Positions 30,190 through 43,200 of a stretch of 64,000 nt of DNA are shown here, piece after piece (the stretch's first letter is position 1; every line of letters begins with the position of its first letter). The notes beneath the pieces were generated by a model. It saw nothing but the letters and a program-made list of their open reading frames with translations. It was not told the DNA's origin and searched no databases. Both the position numbers and the translations under genes were made by a program. This stretch comes from a virus: positions 20,295 to 84,294 of IMG/VR virus record IMGVR_UViG_3300042519_001676; one strand, written 5' to 3'.

Positions 30190-33100
30190 TTTTTATTATT
30201 TCCTTGAGTTCATCAATTTCAGCTTTTAGATCTTTAATCGCCTGGATTAAGAACGGCGTAATCTTGTCGTATTTAACAGTTAGGTAACTCTCGATGTTAG
30301 AATCTTTGCCAGCACATCTACCTGCTTTGTTTTCAGCTACGGCAATTGGTAAAATTTCTTGTACTTCTTGTGCAATCAGTGCAGTTTCGACCTGCCCTTC
30401 GTAGAAACCGTCATTGACTTTGGTTGCTAATTCGTTCCATTCGAAGCTAGACGGTACTAGACGATCAACTAATGCTAAACCGGATCCTTTTTCTAGAGGT
30501 TTGATGTTCTGCTTTAATCTACGATCGGACCAGTAGGCGGTAACTTCACCACGTGCGTACAGGTTATTTCCGCTGTGATAAATTCTCCAACCGTTGCCCG
30601 AACGATGAATACCTCCGTCACCGTCGTTCATCATCAGTGTAGAACCAGATGCAAAATAGATACCATACCAGCCGTTACGAGTTCCGTCCATACGCCAAGA
30701 ACCGTAGTCACCGTTGTTTGGATATATGTGAGCACCGTTTGTATCGGAATAAATTCCTTGATGTCCGGAAACGTTTATCCAGCGATCTATAAAGATGTAA
30801 TTGCTGCTACCGTTGACCTGCATAACACGACCACTCATATCGTAGTCTGTGTAGAAACGCATACCTTCGTAGCTAAGGTTTGCACCAAACTTTAGACCAG
30901 TATGGAATGCAATTCTTAAGTCAGGGTATGGGAATCCCCAGCCGCCGCCTTCTTGGAATATCGAGTAAGCACGAGTTCCGTTACCGCTATCCCCGCCTTC
31001 GCCTTTAAAGCTCAACCAACGAACTGTGGTACCTTCTGTGTTAAGTACGTTTACGTTACTGGTACTTGCAGGGTCAGTATAGTAACCAGTATTGTTTCTA
31101 TCATAATAGATATAGGCTCTTGCATCGTCTAAGTATGTAATACGATACAGTTCCATGTTGGCATTGCCAGCTTCCATACGCAACTGCCAGTTACCTGAAC
31201 TGTTTAATAAACCAAATTCATTACCAGTAGTACCATATAGGTAACCCATAACGGTGCCTTGATAACCGTTACGTAATCTAATACCACCAGTGCCTTGCTG
31301 GCCTGCATCCCAATAGTTTCCGTTGATACTGTACCAATGGTTAGCCGTTGCTTGATTATATAGACCCTGGCCGGCATTATTATTACGGAACCAGCCGTTG
31401 TTATAGATATCACTAAATGTAACACTGCCTTGGCCGTTGACCACATAACCAGGTCCGTTACTCAACTGACTTAGGTTGGATAAGTTTCCTGCATGCCATA
31501 CTAAATGTTGGCTGTCAGTTGCATAGAAATTACCATCTGCATATACGTTAACTTGGCCGCCAGTTGATGAGAATCCCCAATTAACTGTACCACCACTGTA
31601 TTGATAACCAAATGCCGCACTTGGCCATACACTAGGTCCTATAAAGTTAGCACCGTTTTGTATGCTGCTTACTGCACCGCCTGAGGTAATAAATCCAGGT
31701 CCGTTGGTTAACTGACTTAGGTTAGTTAAATTACCACTATCCCATACAGTATATTGTGTACCAGCACCGTAAGTTGAACGGTTAACGTAAATTGTTCCCT
31801 GATCCCATCTCCACTGCCATCCGTAACTGTTGTTATGGAATCCAGTAGTATTTGAGTTTATCATTAACGATACGTTACCGCTAATATATCCTGTAAATTC
31901 AATACCACCCCAACCGTTTTTACGTCCTTCAGAATACCATGAACCGTAGCTGTTAGGGTTTGGATAAAAATGTGGTGCATTATTAAAGCCGCCAATTGGT
32001 GCGTACAGACCATGATTGCCTGTTAACTGCAACCAAGTGTCTACTTGATAATATGCATTACCAAACTTGCCTAAGAATCCAGGTCCGTTAGTCAACTGAC
32101 TCAGATTTGTTAAGTTGAAGTTGTTCCAAATTCTACGCCATGTACCGTAACTGCCGTTTTCAATACGTCTGTTGTAAATTTCACCGTCGTCATAGAAACT
32201 AGCAGCCCACTGATTACCAAAGTTATTACCGGTGTTGGTATGACGAGTATGTAATGCGGTATACCAAGTACCGGTCGGTGTGCCGTTGTTATAGGCGTTA
32301 TAGAATCCGGATGGTAACGCTGCTGTTAATCCTGTTTCTCTAGTCTTAGTTGAGTTATCACCGTAGACAAACCTGTCGTAATAAATTCCACCTAGGTTAT
32401 CAACACTACCGCTGCTGGTAATAAATCCGGGTCCGTTAGTTAACTGACTTAGGTTAGTTAAGTTGCCGCTATCCCAGTTGGTAAATGCACTACCTCTAGT
32501 ATAGATAGGTCGACCACTGTAATAGTTTAAGTATAGATCGTAACCGTTGGCTGCATCAATGTGCAGGTTGCCGTTAGTTGCTGCCACAGTAGCACGAGTC
32601 GCATCAGTGCGGCCGTTACCGCCAATAATTAAATCGGCACCCCAGGAACTGTTTGGTCCAAAATATGATCTACTATCGCCTTGGTGTCTAGTATCTCCGT
32701 TAATATGTAATCTTGTTGTAGGATCAGTAACGTTAATACCCACAAATCCATCAACTGGATCGATGGTCATGCGTTCGATAGGAAGATCAGTTCCGCCACC
32801 AGTTGTACCTGTACCTGGCTTAGTTGCAAATACCAAGAAGCTACGCTCGCTACCCGGAGTATCGTGCAGTCTTAAACCTACCCAGGCATGTGGTGAAATA
32901 TTATAGCTGGTATTGTCTGCATTCAGTGTTCCGCCTGAGTAGTTTAGCAAGTGGTTAAATGCAATGCCGCCGTAGTAACTGTTTGCAGTTGTTACACGAC
33001 TAGTTGCAGGGCCAACTTGCAGTGCATAAGAATCACTGTTAATAGTGCTTGCCCCAGTTCCGCTTGAATGGAACATGTGCTTACCGCCGCGGAAATCTAG

Positions 33101-36100
33101 CGGGCTAGTGTAGTACGCAGTAATGTATCCCGGACCGTTGCTTAACTGACTTAGGTTAGTTAAACTGTAATTAGTGTGTGCTCGTGCCGCAGTAACTGGG
33201 CCGGTTTCCACAGTGTCAAATGCTGTTGGGAAAGTAATTGCCCAATCATCATTCCAGTCTGTATTACCGTAGGCATTATATCCAGCTTGGAATTCAGTAA
33301 TGAATACCTGAGGATACGTCCATGCTGTGCTAGTTTCACCAATCCAAATTGCATTTCTTGTGCCGTCGTGGCCCCAACGGACATTTAAGTCTCCGCCGCC
33401 ATGTGTGATCTGATGTGCAAAAACGTTGTACCAACCACCTGGTCCGTAGTTGTAACCACCTAGTTCAATTGTTCTACTTGTGCCTGCATTGCCGCCTGCG
33501 TATTCGTAGATCTTGACAGTCATTCGCATCATTGTAGATGATCTAAACTGCGGTAATCTAATCTTAATTGCACCTGTTACTGTGCTTGTGCCAGTAACAT
33601 ATGATCCACCACCCGGTGCGTAAACTTTTAAACCATTATTATTGTCAGTTAAACCACCGTTGGTAGTTAACACATATTGGAATGTGGCTGCACCGCCACC
33701 TGTGACAAATCCCGGGCCGTTGCTTAACTGGTTAACGTTGGTCAGGTTACCGGCATGCCAGATAACGTTAGTACCCACATACGGATTATAACCAAATGTT
33801 GTTCTACCAGTGGACGCACTTATATCAAACGCTGCATCGGCCCTTGCTGCAATACCTCCAGTAAATCCGTTCTTCATAATGACAAAGCCATCATTATAAA
33901 CAGAAGTCGCCATCTTACCAACAAACCATGCAGTTGTACTACCTGCAACTAGTGGGAATAAAATAGCTGAGTATGTATTTGCATTAGGATTAACTCTAAT
34001 ACCTTCTGACCAGTTTCCGGCACCTGTTGTATTAATTGTTAGGGCAGGGACTCCAACTCCGCTGCCGTTTAATGTACTACCTGTAGGAGCCCATGTAGCA
34101 AAATCAGTAATAGTGCCGCCAGTAGTTGTCCAACTGTTTCCGTTACCAAAAGTTAAAGTACCGTTGGCTGCACGGATCACGCTAGGGTTGTTAGCACCCG
34201 AGCTGTCCTGATTACCCATCAACAGACTTTGTACTCCTGATGTTGCAGTAATTCTTACATATCCCTGGAATGCTGCTTCACCAGCAACATCTAATTCAAA
34301 AACAGGTGCCGCAGTACTACCAATTCGCATCTTGCCGCCACCACCGGCAGCATAGACATCAGCATTTACATAGTGATTTAAATATACGCCTTTGCCCGTA
34401 GTAGAGCCGTCAATAATAACTTGACCTTCTCCGTAACCTTTGATGTTAGCTGCACCGGATGCACGATCTAAGTAAAGAATGTCAGTTCGTTGATCAGTTG
34501 CATCATATATTGCTGCGGAGCAGATGTACCATGTTAAAGGAGCACCTGCTGTAGGTGTTGGACTACCAGTAACGTAGAAGAAGTGCGTTGAACTGAATGT
34601 TCCTGAATCACCGCAGATTACTACATATGCGTATTCTTCCCACTTGCCTGTGCCTACATTGTTTGTTGCCCAATAGCTTTGGCCGTTTGTTCCGATAGAA
34701 TTACTTGCCCAGGTTAACGTGTAGCCAGCCGGCAGTCTAGCTTTAAATCTTGCTACTAAAATTGCATTGGCTCTAGTGCCTACAGCAAAGTAGAATCCGC
34801 CGAATCCGGGACTTTGACTGCTGCCTGTATGCTGTACCTGCAACACAAATCCAGAAGTAGTAGGAGTACCCGACGGTGCTGCAATTCGAGTGATAGCAGT
34901 TTGTCCAGAACTTGCGTTATCGTAAACTGCAATACTGTTAGTTCCGTTAAAGAAATTCTCATCAAGATAGTTTGCGTGTTTCTTTCCCGGTGCACCTAGT
35001 GCATTAAATGATAAAGTTGGGCCGCCACTCAGTGTTGTTTCAACATGATCCCACGATGTCTTACCGTCAAATCTTAGGCCACCACCAATGTTTAAATTAG
35101 TACCGTCAAACGTTAAGTTTGCACTGCCTGCAAATAAGTTACCACTGTCTTTATAAACAACCTGATTAGCACTGCCTGCACCAATACCTGCACCTGCTTG
35201 ACCTGTTGCACCAATTTCTCCCATTGCACCAAATGCCACATTAGTAATTGCCACCGCAGTAGTTTGTAAACTAGAGTCAAAATGTAGCGGAGAACTAGAA
35301 ACAGCTCTTGCTGTTGTTTTTAACAGTGTTGCATTTTGCCAGTATCTAACATTGCCACCGTCGTATGTGATTGTAAATTTGTCAGCAGTAGTATATGCAC
35401 CACCAGTTAATACTGATGCACCTGCTTCATAAATTGCCACGGTGCCGGCATTAAAATAGATTGCATAATCAAGTGTGTCAAAGCTGGCGTTGTTTGCTGG
35501 GTCAGAGTTAAGACCAAACATTGCACGACCAGTGGTGTTGTTAACACTGGCACTTGCATATGCACCGCGGACGAATCCTTCCGCTGAATAAACTTGTACA
35601 TCCCAGTTTCCGTTAGTTCCACCAGTTTTAGTGAATAGAGAATAGTTAGTAGATGTAATGCCTGCACTGATAATTGGAGTCCAATATCCTGCACCAGTAA
35701 TACCTGTTGATCCTGTTAGGCCGGTAGCACCTGTTGCACCTGTACTGCCTCCAGTACCTGTTGGGCCAGTAGCACCTGTTGAACCTGTTAGGCCAGTTGC
35801 ACCTGTGGCACCGGTTGCACCTGTAAATCCAGTAGCACCTGTTGATCCTATTGCACCTGTTCCACCGTTTGCACCAGCACCGCCTGTAGGTCCTGTGGCA
35901 CCAGTTGTACCTTGATTTCCTTGTATACCAGTTGCACCTGTAGCACCTGTACCGCCTCCGGTACCTTGTGCTCCGGTAGTTCCTGTTAAACCAGTAGAAC
36001 CTACCGGTCCTGTTGCACCGGTTGAACCAAACATACCAGTAACATCGATAGTCCAGTTTGCATATGGTCCAGCACCGTTAGTCCCACCAACATAGTCTAC

Positions 36101-37186
36101 GTTCACAGTGATTGCTAAACCTACAATGCCTGTAATAGTACCTTCCATGTAGTTAACTGGAATAGCTGGATACACAATGCGAACACGCATACCCACACTG
36201 AACGCACTGGCTTTGTTTACTGTCCAAGTCTTGCTGCCGGTTGCATTAGTGTTTGATGTTGAACTGGTAATATCATATCCTAGTCCAGTAGCACCTGTTC
36301 CACCTATACTACCATTAGAGCCAGCTGCACCAGTTGCACCTTGCAAACCAGTGGCACCAGTTGCACCTTGCAAACCAGTGGCACCAGTTGCACCTGTAAA
36401 GCCAGTAGCACCTGTAGCACCTGTAGAGCCTGCATTACCAACGTTACCCGCAGCACCTGTTGCACCCTGGACACCCGTTGATCCACGCTGTCCTGTTGCA
36501 CCTGTTGCACCAATACCACCTGTAGCACCAGCTTGACCAGTTGCACCTGTAGCACCAAGTTGTCCTGTTGCACCCGTAGCACCTGCATTACCAACACCGC
36601 CCGCACCACCTGTGGCACCAATTGGGCCAGTGGCACCTGTTGCACCCGGATAACCAGTTGCACCCTGAGGACCTGTTGATCCTGTGCTGCCTCGTAGACC
36701 AGTAGCACCTGTACTTCCCGGCAATCCAGTAGCACCTGTTGCACCAGTAGCACCTGTTGGACCAGTAGCACCTGTGCCGCCGCCTACACCTGCTCCACCT
36801 GCAGTACCTGTGGCACCTTGTGGACCTGTGGCACCAGTTGTACCTTGTGGGCCTGTGGCACCAGTTGTACCTCGTAGACCTGTTGCACCGGTTGAACCAG
36901 TAGCACCTGTTGGGCCAGTAGCACCTGTTGCTCCCTGCAGACCAGTAGCACCTGTTGCACCAGTTGCACCTGTAGAACCAACTGGTCCTGTAGCACCTGT
37001 GGCTCCAGAAACGCCGCTTGCACCGGTTCCTGGGGCAATAAATGCCAAAGTTCCCTGTGTATCGACAAGACCAATAAGCCAACCGCTGGTGTTAGCACTC
37101 TGTGGTAAGGTTAAGGTCACTGTACCTGTAGTCGGAGACTTCAGTGTTACATTACCTTGTGGACTGGTATCAAAATTAATTGCCAT
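30176..37186 (-). CDS. Collagen-like tail fibre with S74 intramolecular chaperone (2,336 aa)
   Basis: A 2,336-residue fibre. An N-terminal 60 residues (attachment domain) lead to two Gly-X-Y collagen-like blocks at about residues 60-303 and 387-500, mostly GAT, GPT, GPQ and GLQ triplets, split by a beta-domain ([19 protein letters not shown]). Globular beta domains follow, then a spaced repeat N[LV][SN]QLxNGPG[FY], six copies between about residues 1150 and 1930. The last about 119 residues ([12 protein letters not shown] ... [15 protein letters not shown]) are a Peptidase_S74/endosialidase-type chaperone that trimerises the fibre and then cuts itself off before the Ser of SDRRLK. It should be the main host-recognition fibre. 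Confidence 0.85.
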   Translation of the reverse strand: MAINFDTSPQGNVTLKSPTTGTVTLTLPQSANTSGWLIGLVDTQGTLAFIAPGTGASGVSGATGATGPVGSTGATGATGATGLQGATGATGPTGATGSTGATGLRGTTGATGPQGTTGATGPQGATGTAGGAGVGGGTGATGPTGATGATGATGLPGSTGATGLRGSTGSTGPQGATGYPGATGATGPIGATGGAGGVGNAGATGATGQLGATGATGQAGATGGIGATGATGQRGSTGVQGATGAAGNVGNAGSTGATGATGFTGATGATGLQGATGATGLQGATGAAGSNGSIGGTGATGLGYDITSSTSNTNATGSKTWTVNKASAFSVGMRVRIVYPAIPVNYMEGTITGIVGLAITVNVDYVGGTNGAGPYANWTIDVTGMFGSTGATGPVGSTGLTGTTGAQGTGGGTGATGATGIQGNQGTTGATGPTGGAGANGGTGAIGSTGATGFTGATGATGATGLTGSTGATGPTGTGGSTGATGATGLTGSTGITGAGYWTPIISAGITSTNYSLFTKTGGTNGNWDVQVYSAEGFVRGAYASASVNNTTGRAMFGLNSDPANNASFDTLDYAIYFNAGTVAIYEAGASVLTGGAYTTADKFTITYDGGNVRYWQNATLLKTTARAVSSSPLHFDSSLQTTAVAITNVAFGAMGEIGATGQAGAGIGAGSANQVVYKDSGNLFAGSANLTFDGTNLNIGGGLRFDGKTSWDHVETTLSGGPTLSFNALGAPGKKHANYLDENFFNGTNSIAVYDNASSGQTAITRIAAPSGTPTTSGFVLQVQHTGSSQSPGFGGFYFAVGTRANAILVARFKARLPAGYTLTWASNSIGTNGQSYWATNNVGTGKWEEYAYVVICGDSGTFSSTHFFYVTGSPTPTAGAPLTWYICSAAIYDATDQRTDILYLDRASGAANIKGYGEGQVIIDGSTTGKGVYLNHYVNADVYAAGGGGKMRIGSTAAPVFELDVAGEAAFQGYVRITATSGVQSLLMGNQDSSGANNPSVIRAANGTLTFGNGNSWTTTGGTITDFATWAPTGSTLNGSGVGVPALTINTTGAGNWSEGIRVNPNANTYSAILFPLVAGSTTAWFVGKMATSVYNDGFVIMKNGFTGGIAARADAAFDISASTGRTTFGYNPYVGTNVIWHAGNLTNVNQLSNGPGFVTGGGAATFQYVLTTNGGLTDNNNGLKVYAPGGGSYVTGTSTVTGAIKIRLPQFRSSTMMRMTVKIYEYAGGNAGTSRTIELGGYNYGPGGWYNVFAHQITHGGGDLNVRWGHDGTRNAIWIGETSTAWTYPQVFITEFQAGYNAYGNTDWNDDWAITFPTAFDTVETGPVTAARAHTNYSLTNLSQLSNGPGYITAYYTSPLDFRGGKHMFHSSGTGASTINSDSYALQVGPATSRVTTANSYYGGIAFNHLLNYSGGTLNADNTSYNISPHAWVGLRLHDTPGSERSFLVFATKPGTGTTGGGTDLPIERMTIDPVDGFVGINVTDPTTRLHINGDTRHQGDSRSYFGPNSSWGADLIIGGNGRTDATRATVAATNGNLHIDAANGYDLYLNYYSGRPIYTRGSAFTNWDSGNLTNLSQLTNGPGFITSSGSVDNLGGIYYDRFVYGDNSTKTRETGLTAALPSGFYNAYNNGTPTGTWYTALHTRHTNTGNNFGNQWAASFYDDGEIYNRRIENGSYGTWRRIWNNFNLTNLSQLTNGPGFLGKFGNAYYQVDTWLQLTGNHGLYAPIGGFNNAPHFYPNPNSYGSWYSEGRKNGWGGIEFTGYISGNVSLMINSNTTGFHNNSYGWQWRWDQGTIYVNRSTYGAGTQYTVWDSGNLTNLSQLTNGPGFITSGGAVSSIQNGANFIGPSVWPSAAFGYQYSGGTVNWGFSSTGGQVNVYADGNFYATDSQHLVWHAGNLSNLSQLSNGPGYVVNGQGSVTFSDIYNNGWFRNNNAGQGLYNQATANHWYSINGNYWDAGQQGTGGIRLRNGYQGTVMGYLYGTTGNEFGLLNSSGNWQLRMEAGNANMELYRITYLDDARAYIYYDRNNTGYYTDPASTSNVNVLNTEGTTVRWLSFKGEGGDSGNGTRAYSIFQEGGGWGFPYPDLRIAFHTGLKFGANLSYEGMRFYTDYDMSGRVMQVNGSSNYIFIDRWINVSGHQGIYSDTNGAHIYPNNGDYGSWRMDGTRNGWYGIYFASGSTLMMNDGDGGIHRSGNGWRIYHSGNNLYARGEVTAYWSDRRLKQNIKPLEKGSGLALVDRLVPSSFEWNELATKVNDGFYEGQVETALIAQEVQEILPIAVAENKAGRCAGKDSNIESYLTVKYDKITPFLIQAIKDLKAEIDELKEIIKNGTN
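35690..36030 (-). repeat. Collagen-like triplet repeat block 2
   Basis: About 37 Gly-X-Y triplets encoded by a 9-base unit close to ggtgcaact/ggtgctact. The plus strand reads as long Pro-Val-Ala-Pro frames; those are shadows. Confidence 0.8.
36280..37020 (-). repeat. Collagen-like triplet repeat block 1
   Basis: About 80 Gly-X-Y triplets ([10 protein letters not shown] type) with highly repetitive DNA. Slippage between copies could change fibre length. Confidence 0.85.
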
Positions 37187-37207
37187 AGTTACTCAATTGT
37201 TATTCAG

Positions 37208-37214
37208 TATTTAT
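37208..37214 (-). promoter_or_regulatory. Late promoter box of the collagen-like fibre
   Basis: Minus-strand ATAAATA, 21 bases before the ATG at 37186; only a weak ribosome site (GAGT) follows. Confidence 0.6.
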
Positions 37215-37227
37215 TAGTTCAAAACTA

Positions 37228-40200
37228 TCAGGTCGTAACCTCAACAGTTTCCACTTTTGCCACAAATCGTACACTGCCGCTTGCGACGCCTATTGCTTGA
37301 ACACTTAAACCTCCGTTTACTGCATCAGCTACAACATTCACATCGTATGCCTGACTTGCCCAAATTTTTGTTTTGTTAACTGTGCGTACCACAGTTGTGT
37401 TTGCACCTGCATATCTAGAAATAGATCCGCTAAACTCCCATGCACCTTCATCGTTACTGGTAGTAGACTTTGCAGTGGCAAATACTTTAAACATATAACT
37501 AGAATTATCAGGAAGAATAACTTGATTGTTTGTAGTTGCAGTAGTGTTATTCACAGTCAAAGTAAATGTAGAAGTTGAAGTTGCTAATCCTCGTAAAATG
37601 TATGACCCGGATTGTGCATCTCCTGCTGCTGCAAATGTTCCATTTGAAACTATATTTGCATCTAAAATTCCTCGAGTAGTTGCACCGTCGCCGAGAACAA
37701 TGTTATCGCCAACTGCTAGGCCGCCTGTAATAACTACCGCAGCACTTTGAGTATTAATTGCAGTTTGTGTACTTCTAAAATTAGTCAGTGTACTGCCAAC
37801 AGTTAATACACCCAACGCACCTGTTATGGTAGAACCAATATTAATGTTGGCAATAGATGTAGCAACACCAGCAGTACCAATGTTAACTGTTTTTAGTGTT
37901 GCAGCTAAAGTTGCTGCTGATGCAATGTTTGCAGTCAGTGCCGCAGTATTGTTAGAAATATTAGCAGTTGTACCGCTGTGTGTTAACGTTCCAGCTACTG
38001 TTAAATCTTCAAAAGAGGTAACATCAGGATCGTCAATTGTTGCTGTAGCACCTAAACTTGTAACGCTTGCTGCCCAAGAGCTGTTTACAATCATAGCAGG
38101 TGTAACTGTTTGATATGCTGTGTTTGCTGGAATTTCTTCAGTAATCAGTGTCCAAATACGGCCACCAGCAACAGTTGAACGTCTCCAGTATTCAAAATCA
38201 CCAGATATAGGATCGTATGTTACTGTATGGTTAGTAGTGCCGACACTCAGTGCAGCCTCTCCGCTTTCTGATATCCAATATACTGTACCCAACACAGTTG
38301 ATACTGCATCTTTTACATAGCTAACCCATAGAACATCGTTGTCCATGTTATCACTATAAACTACACTAGCAGTGGCTTTAACTGCACTCTTTATTTTAAA
38401 GGTAGTGCTGTCGCCTACATTAGGCAGTGACCATGTCAAGCATTTAATCCACTGGTTTGTTCCCGGACTTGCACCAGCATATTCGCTGTGTTCAATGTAG
38501 CCAGGTGCACCAAATATGCTGCCTTCGACGTATAAATTCTTTTTAATACTTACACCGCCAGCAACTTGTACTGAGCCAGTTGCAGTGTTTGTGGCCTGAG
38601 ATGTATTATTAAAATATATAATTTGATTAGTTGACGAAGTTCTGCTGGTAATAGAATCTAATGTAGCAGTGCTCCAGATTGTGATTGCACCAAAGTTAGA
38701 CGATACTGCGGTGTCAGTTCCTGCAAAGATTTGACTTACACCAATACCGCCAGAACCTAAACTAGAAGTGGTTAATACTTCTAACCCTGCTGCATAAATT
38801 CTGTTGCCAACATATAAGTCACCGCCAATACCAGCACCGCCGGCAACAGTCAACGCACCAGATACTGTATTAGTTGCACTGGTAGTATTAACTAAATTCA
38901 AGCTGCCAAACTGTGCAGCACCCCAAGTTCCTGTATTAGAAAATAGTGCTGGAAATTCTTGGAAGCCGCCTGGCCAAATATCTGTCTTATAAACCAGCTT
39001 CTTGCTGGCATTGTCCATGCCAAGGAAAGAATGGTTATCGTATGTAGATGAAGATGAAGCCGTCGTACTGTAATGCAATAGTACGCCTCGATCAAAACCG
39101 TCATTGACATTTAAGTTAGTATTGTCAATGCCTGCACCAAGACTCAGAACCGGGTCAATTACGACTGTTTGAGTTGAATTTACATAGGTTTGTGTGCCAA
39201 AAACTTGTAAATTACCGTAAATTGCAGCGTTTCCGCCTACAATTAAATTACGGCCTATACCAACACCACCGGCAACAGTTAATGCACCTGCTGTAGAAGT
39301 ATTTGAATCTGTATTATTACTAATACTGATAGCATTGGTAGTAGTTGCACCTCTATTTGTAACAGATTGCAGGGTGGAAGTATTCCAAACAACTACCGTT
39401 CCAGTAGTTCTACTCACGCTAGTGTCTGTTCCTGCTGTTAGAGTCTGAACACCTAAATTAGTGAACGTCACAATACCAGTGGCCGAACTGACTCCAATGT
39501 AAGTTGATCCGACTGCGGCAATAACACCAGTGTTATTGATAGTAAAGCTGGTTGCGGTTCCGACGCTGATTTCATCAGTTATAGTAATACCAGAACCGGC
39601 AGTTGGATTTACATTGGTAACAACACGATTTCCGCTATCATATAACTCGGCTGCACGTACCTGTTTACCGACTCCCAACCCTCCGTAGATAACCACAGCA
39701 CCATCAGTAGTGGTTGTACTTGCAGTTGTATTTTCAAAGACCGCAGTAGCAGCAGGAGTTCCTTTTAAAGATACTGTAATTAATGCAGTTTCAATTGTTG
39801 CTTGTCCGCCAATACCAACACCACCAGAAACAACCAGTGCACCTGTTGATGTGCTGTTTGATACAGTATTATTGTTAATAATAATTGCGTTAGTTGTAGA
39901 ATTTCCTCTTTCGGTGACTAACTGTAATGTGTCAATAGACTCAATAATCACAGCACCGGTGCTGGTATTAACTGCAATACCAGAACCAGTAGTTAAACTG
40001 GTCACGCCATATGTGCCCAACGAAGCATTGGTGATTACTAAGCTGCCATTTGAATAAATGTTTGCAGCTTTGATATCCCCGCCTACTTCTAGTTGAGCAG
40101 TAGCAGTGGCAGTATTAATTCCAACAAAATTAGAACCTGATGAGCCGCCAGCAATTTTTACAACATCGTTTGCACCCAATGCCAGCGTTTGACTTCCTGC

Positions 40201-43200
40201 AGGTAATAGTTGGAAGTATCCTGTAAGGCCTGTACCAGTCCATAGTAAATCTACAATCCCGCCGACTGGGTCGTACCATGATTGTAGCTGATTTGTTCCG
40301 TTTACAGTTAACGCACTTCTGCTGTCAATTGCTCCCACAATAGGGCTTGACATGAATGTGACAAATTCGTTAACGTAGAGTTTTTTGCCTACATATAAGC
40401 CACCACTAATACCTACTGCTTTAGTACTTCCAGAAATTGTTGCCTGCGAAGTATTTGAGAATGTAACAGCATAAGGAGTAATGGCTCCACGCATTGTTAC
40501 ACTTTCTAAAGTGTCTGTTTCAGTAGTTAATACTTGAATACCATTTGAATAGATATTAGCAGCATATACATCGCCAGTAATACCTACTCCGCCGCGGACT
40601 GTTAACGCACCGCTGGTTGTGGAAGTACTAGATGCAGTGTTTAAAATAGTGATTGCCGCAGTGGTTGTTGATCCTCTGTTGGCAACAGTGTCTAGTGTAG
40701 ATGTGTTCCAAACAACTATAACACCAGTAGAAGAAGAAACTGCTGTGTCAGTACCTGCTGTTAGTGCAGTTACACCCAAATCTCCAATACTTGATTCAGT
40801 TACAACTGGACTTCCATTGGAGTATAAGTTGCTAGCATATAAGTTTCCGCCAACTCCTACTCCGCCAGTTACTACTAATGCACCAGTTGTGGTACCGGTT
40901 GAGTTAGTTACATTGGCAAAAGTCAATGCAACAGTGGTTGTTGATCCTCGTTGTGTAACAGTTTGAAGTGTAGATGTATTACTGATTGTAATAACGCCAC
41001 GGCCTGGATATGTAATGCCACTTTCAATATTAATGTCAGCACCGGCCAATGCCTGTGTTACAACATATTGGCCGATTGTTGCAGTTGAAACAATTAATCC
41101 GGTTGAATCAAAATATCTATTAGCGTATAAATCTCCGGCAAAGCTGCCGCCGCCTGCTACTTTTAATGCACCGCTGTTTAGCAACCCGCCGGCGTCGGTC
41201 CTCATTAATTCTAATGTGCCGAACTTTGCTGCACCCCAAGTACCAGAACTTGCAAAGCTAGGAGTATATGCTCCTGCAGGACCTGTTATAACTCCAGTTT
41301 TATAGATTAGAGTTTCACTATTATTATCCATACCCAAGAATGTTCTTGTGTATGTACTAGTTCCTGAGCCTGTGTTGTAATGTAATAATAAACCGCGATC
41401 AAAACCATCGTCAACTGTTAAATCTGTTCCGTCGGGGTTAATACCTAAATCTAGTATAGGGTCAACAATGCTGGTCTGTGTACTGTTAACAATTGTAGTT
41501 GTTCCTCGAACAACTAGATCCCCGACTATAGTTGCCTTACCGCCAACCCATAGGTCTTTAGCAATGCCAACACCGCCCCTAACTACTAATGCACCGGTCG
41601 TTGTGGACACTGCATTTTCAACACTTGTGGCTAAAATTTGTCCAGTAAAGTTTAATGCACCGTTAACTTGCAAATCACTTTCAATTGTGGTTAAACTACC
41701 TGCAGGATTTAAAGTTAAGTTACCGCTAATTGTCTGTATTGTGCTTCCAGAAAGCAACAACTGCCCTACTTGAATACTTGTAGGTTGTAAAACTGATGTG
41801 TTAACACCGTCACTGATTGTTAAGCTAGACAACGGCCCTAATCTAAAGTTAGCTGTACCAAAGTCAACGTTACCTGTACGTTGATTAATACGGAATTCAG
41901 GACCTACTCTAAAGTCACCTAAGTGGTCAACTGTTTGGAAGTATACTTTTGCACCATTTAATCTAACAATTTCATTTGCTTGAATTGCAAGGCTTGGGTC
42001 GTTGGTAAAGTCTTTTCCGCTACCAATGTGACTCATGTTAAAGGCAATTGCTTTAAAGTCAATACCTTCGCCATCTGCATATATACCGTAATTACCGTAG
42101 ACTACAGCAGATCCAATACTACGCAACTCTCCGCCAAACTGTCTGTAATCTGCAAGACTGATTTGTTGAGCACTGGCTACTACTGCCGCAGTATAAGTTC
42201 CAGTAGTGGAGTAAACGTTTTGACTGCCTAATCCGTCATCTGTAAAACTTGTACTTAAATTTGCACCGTCGCAGTGTAATAATACAGTTGTGCTATTGTC
42301 ACTTGCGTAAGCACTAGTTGGAGGTGTAAAAGATCCGGTGTATCTAGGAGTAGTGCTTATTCTAAGTTCGTCTAGATAACCTCGTAAACTTAACGTTGGT
42401 ACACCTGTATAGCCGCCAATTGTCAAACTATCTGCATTGGTTATATTTGCAGACGAAGTAGTAGTTGCTTCAAGGTTACCATTGATAAACAATCTATTAG
42501 TATTGCTTAAATCACGGCTCATCATTACATGATACCATGTGCCAGTGCTTAAGGTATTTGTAGAAGTAAATGCAATAGCACCGTGTTGTCCTGCAAGTTT
42601 GTTGTCTGCACCTACCCAAAGACCAAATGTTGTTGAAGGAGTAAGTCCTTTATTGACAACGTATTGCTTTCTGTTATTCTGTGTTAGGTGAATCCAAGCT
42701 TCAACGGTATAAGAACTAAACCCGTACTGTAAATCAGCATCGCTTACAATGTCTAATAAGTCGCCGTCGGTGGTAAAGTATGCTGCACCTGTTCCGAACT
42801 TGCGTTCAAAACTGCTGATTACTGTGGCATTGTAAACGTTAATTGTTTTACCAGTTCTGTCTGCTGCTTCAACAAACCCAGATGCCTTGCCGTCTAGGTA
42901 AACGTATTCGCTAGTGACTTCGTCAATTAATCCCGAAGCTAATAATGTACCAGTTGAACCAACATAATGTAGATTATGACCAACAGTGAATGTTCCTGTA
43001 CTGTTTGCTAGACGTAGTCTTGTACGGCCTTGACCACCCCAACCAACAGATCCGCTGGTACCAACAATACCCTTATCTGCAAAATAACTAAAACCGTTTA
43101 ATAATTCAACTCTTGTTCCGTTAGTAATATGTACCGCTTCACTGCTAGGAACAATAAAAGTTGCTTCGTTGAATAAAAAGGCTGCTTCGAGACTGGTAGG

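Noticed and set aside
35690-37020. Possible CRISPR array because of regularly spaced repeats
   Set aside because: The repeats are in-frame triplets within a coding gene, with no constant spacers or repeat-spacer boundary, and no cas gene is nearby.
35658-37217. Long plus-strand frames rich in Pro-Val-Ala-Pro opposite the collagen-like fibre, and alternative minus frames rich in Leu-Gln-Val
   Set aside because: They are the mirror and frame-shifted readings of the Gly-X-Y triplet DNA; low complexity, no ribosome site, and fully covered by the fibre gene.
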